Part shown: positions 62,518 to 64,000 of the stretch, one piece after another
Layout of the letters: every line of letters starts with the position of its first letter
How positions within the stretch are numbered: position 1 is the first letter of the stretch
Assembly: GCA_014529385.2 (NCBI GenBank)
Contig: CM043942.1
Coordinates: 18,243,991 to 18,307,990 of the forward strand
Length of the DNA: 64,000 nucleotides
From: Adiantum capillus-veneris
Taxonomy: Eukaryota > Streptophyta > Polypodiopsida > Polypodiales > Pteridaceae
Reading direction: 5' to 3'
Translations under genes and position numbers: made by a program
Notes under the pieces: generated by a model
The model's database searches: none
Told to the model about the DNA's origin: nothing
What the model saw: only the letters and a program-made list of their open reading frames with translations

Positions 62518-64000
62518 TCACCCTACACCCACCATCTCTATGTGATGTGCAAACTGCTCTGAGACTAAGCTCTTCATTAGAGCATCCACTGGGTTTTCAT
62601 ATGTGTGAACTTTGACTAAGTCAATCCATTTGCTAGCCAAAATATCCCATACCACATGATACCTGACCTCTATGTGTTTTGACTTGGAGTGAAACACGGG
62701 TTTCTTTGCTAACACAATCGCACTCTGACTGTCACAATGTAGCACTGGAGTCTAGTGTATACAAAGGTCTCCCACTAGACAAGATAACCACACGGATTTC
62801 TTACTAGACGTGGAAACTGCAACATACTCTTCCTCAATGGTGGAAGACAAAGTGCAATTTTGGATACATGATCTCCAAGAAATTGTCACTCCAAGAAACA
62901 AGAAAACATAGTCAAATGTGGATCGCCTAGTGTCCACACAACTCACATAATCCAAATCAGTGTATCATACTATGGATGCACCACTATTCCCAAAGCATAA
63001 GCACTTGCTAAGCTGACTCCTTGATGTATCTCAAGATGTGCTTCATTGCTTCCCAATGCTTTCTGCCTAGATTTTCCATAAACCTACTGACCACTCCCAT
63101 TGCATATGCAATGTCTGGCCGTGTGCTAATCATAGCGAACATAAGACTCCCAATTGTCAAAGAATACGGCATCTTTGTCATCTCAACCTTTTTCAGCATT
63201 TGATTTGGGACAATCGTGCTAAGTTTTTTGTATGTAGCCATTGGGGTACTCAATGCTTTTCCCCCTTGCAGATTAAAATGTTGCAAGACCTTGTGAACAT
63301 AATATTCCTGTGAAAATTCAAATATACCACATTTACGATCTCTCTTTATACGCATACCAAGAAAGTGATGTGCATCACTCAAATCTTTCATTGAAAACTA
63401 GTTGCTTAAGGCATTTTTGAGAAGTGCAATCTCATCTTTTGGCTTCCTGGCTATGAGCATATCACCTGTGTACAAAATCAGAATGATGAGGGAACCATCG
63501 TTCAACCTTTTTTTGTACAAGTAGTGATCCTCTTGGCTTCGTACGTAACCCTGTATTAAATGTACTTATCAAACTTGATGTGCCATTGTCTTGAGCCTTG
63601 CTTTAATCCATACAAAGCTTTCTTGAGTCTACATACCAGTTCTGGCCGTATTGGCTTCTCAAGCTTTATCGTAAAACCTTCTAGTTGTTTCATGTAGACA
63701 TCCTCTTCAAGATCCCCATGAAGAAACGTTGTCTTCATATCCATTTGGACCAATTTCATGTCCTCAATGGCTACTAGACCAAGCACAAGACGCCATGTAG
63801 TCATCTTGACCGCAAGAGAAAAGATTTCATCAAAATCCACACCTTTCGTTTGCTTGAATCCTTTAGCAACCAATCTACTCTTATACTTAGGCTGGGGATC
63901 ATCTATCGTATACTTCTTCTTGTACACCCATTTGCATGGCAATACATGTTTACCCGTAGGTAACTCTTTCAATTCCCAAGTTTCATTTGCTAAGATCGAG
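62518..64000 (-). pseudogene. pol: Copia RT and RNase H (minus strand), cut by window end
   Basis: The best-preserved Copia in this part. In order on the minus strand: HVLPCKWVYKKKYTIDD, GVDFDEIFSLAVKMTTWRLV, FLHGDLEEDVYMKQLEGF, KALYGLKQGSRQWHIKFDKY (63556-63972), a decayed YVDD region, then LSDAHHFLGMRIKRDRKCG to WEAMKHILRYIKES (63008-63391), RNase H (DTRRSTFDYVFLF, STIEEEYVAVSTSS) and LHCDSQSAIVLAKKPVFHSK (62518-62745). Stops separate the pieces. Upstream gag, protease and integrase would lie beyond 64000. Confidence 0.9.

Noticed and set aside
1-64000. CRISPR arrays, rRNA and tRNA genes
   Set aside because: No regularly spaced short repeats with unique spacers and no recognisable rRNA or tRNA sequence were seen; tandem repeats found are contiguous and transposon-linked.

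Overview
Plant nuclear DNA from a large, repeat-rich genome. The evidence is Ty3/Gypsy chromovirus and Tat-type retroelements, several Ty1/Copia elements, a CACTA (EnSpm) transposon with a TNP2-type transposase, GT-AG introns, plant-type TATA and CACGTG boxes, and many long (CT)n, (GA)n, (CA)n and poly-C tracts. The species cannot be named from the sequence; a fern-like or other large land-plant genome would fit, but that is a guess. No rRNA, tRNA or clearly intact host gene was found. Almost every reading frame is transposon-derived or broken. The one well-preserved element is a Tat-type Gypsy element with open gag and a 1136-residue pol.

Layout. 0-5.6 kb: remnant of an unknown serine-rich protein, a template-switch-like duplication, a 1.4-kb inverted repeat and two Copia-type LTR pieces with primer-binding sites. 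5.77-6.54 kb (minus): a decayed histone H3-fold gene with a long charged N-terminal region. 6.6-25.4 kb: two tandem chromovirus copies of one family that share the middle LTR; the left copy carries a 5.6-kb inserted transposon with terminal inverted repeats, and the right copy shows its empty site. 26.3-33.3 kb: an old Gypsy element interrupted by a CACTA element; the junctions show that a later inversion turned part of the CACTA and Gypsy around. 34.3-39.2 kb: a Copia element whose gag is split by a 762-bp terminal-inverted-repeat element with a 10-bp target duplication. 40.0-48.4 kb: the Tat-type element. 54.9-64 kb: at least four decayed Copia fragments on both strands and unassigned sequence.

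The most unusual part is 39.2-54.6 kb outside the Tat element. A minus-strand, intron-containing gene starts at 49543 with a histone tail beginning MARTKQ and a fold that resembles the plant centromeric histone CENH3. It runs on in the same frame into a Ulp1-like (C48) cysteine protease with a lysine-rich repeat tail. The Tat element sits inside one of its introns. Beside it are a plus-strand gene of unknown family behind a TATA box with three CACGTG boxes, and a minus-strand, intron-containing gene with a CxxC motif that resembles a transposon-associated protein family. These three may be parts of one large, decayed mobile element that carries a CENH3-like domain; that grouping is inference. 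The second H3-fold relic at 5.8 kb suggests this histone-fold family is dispersed in this genome.
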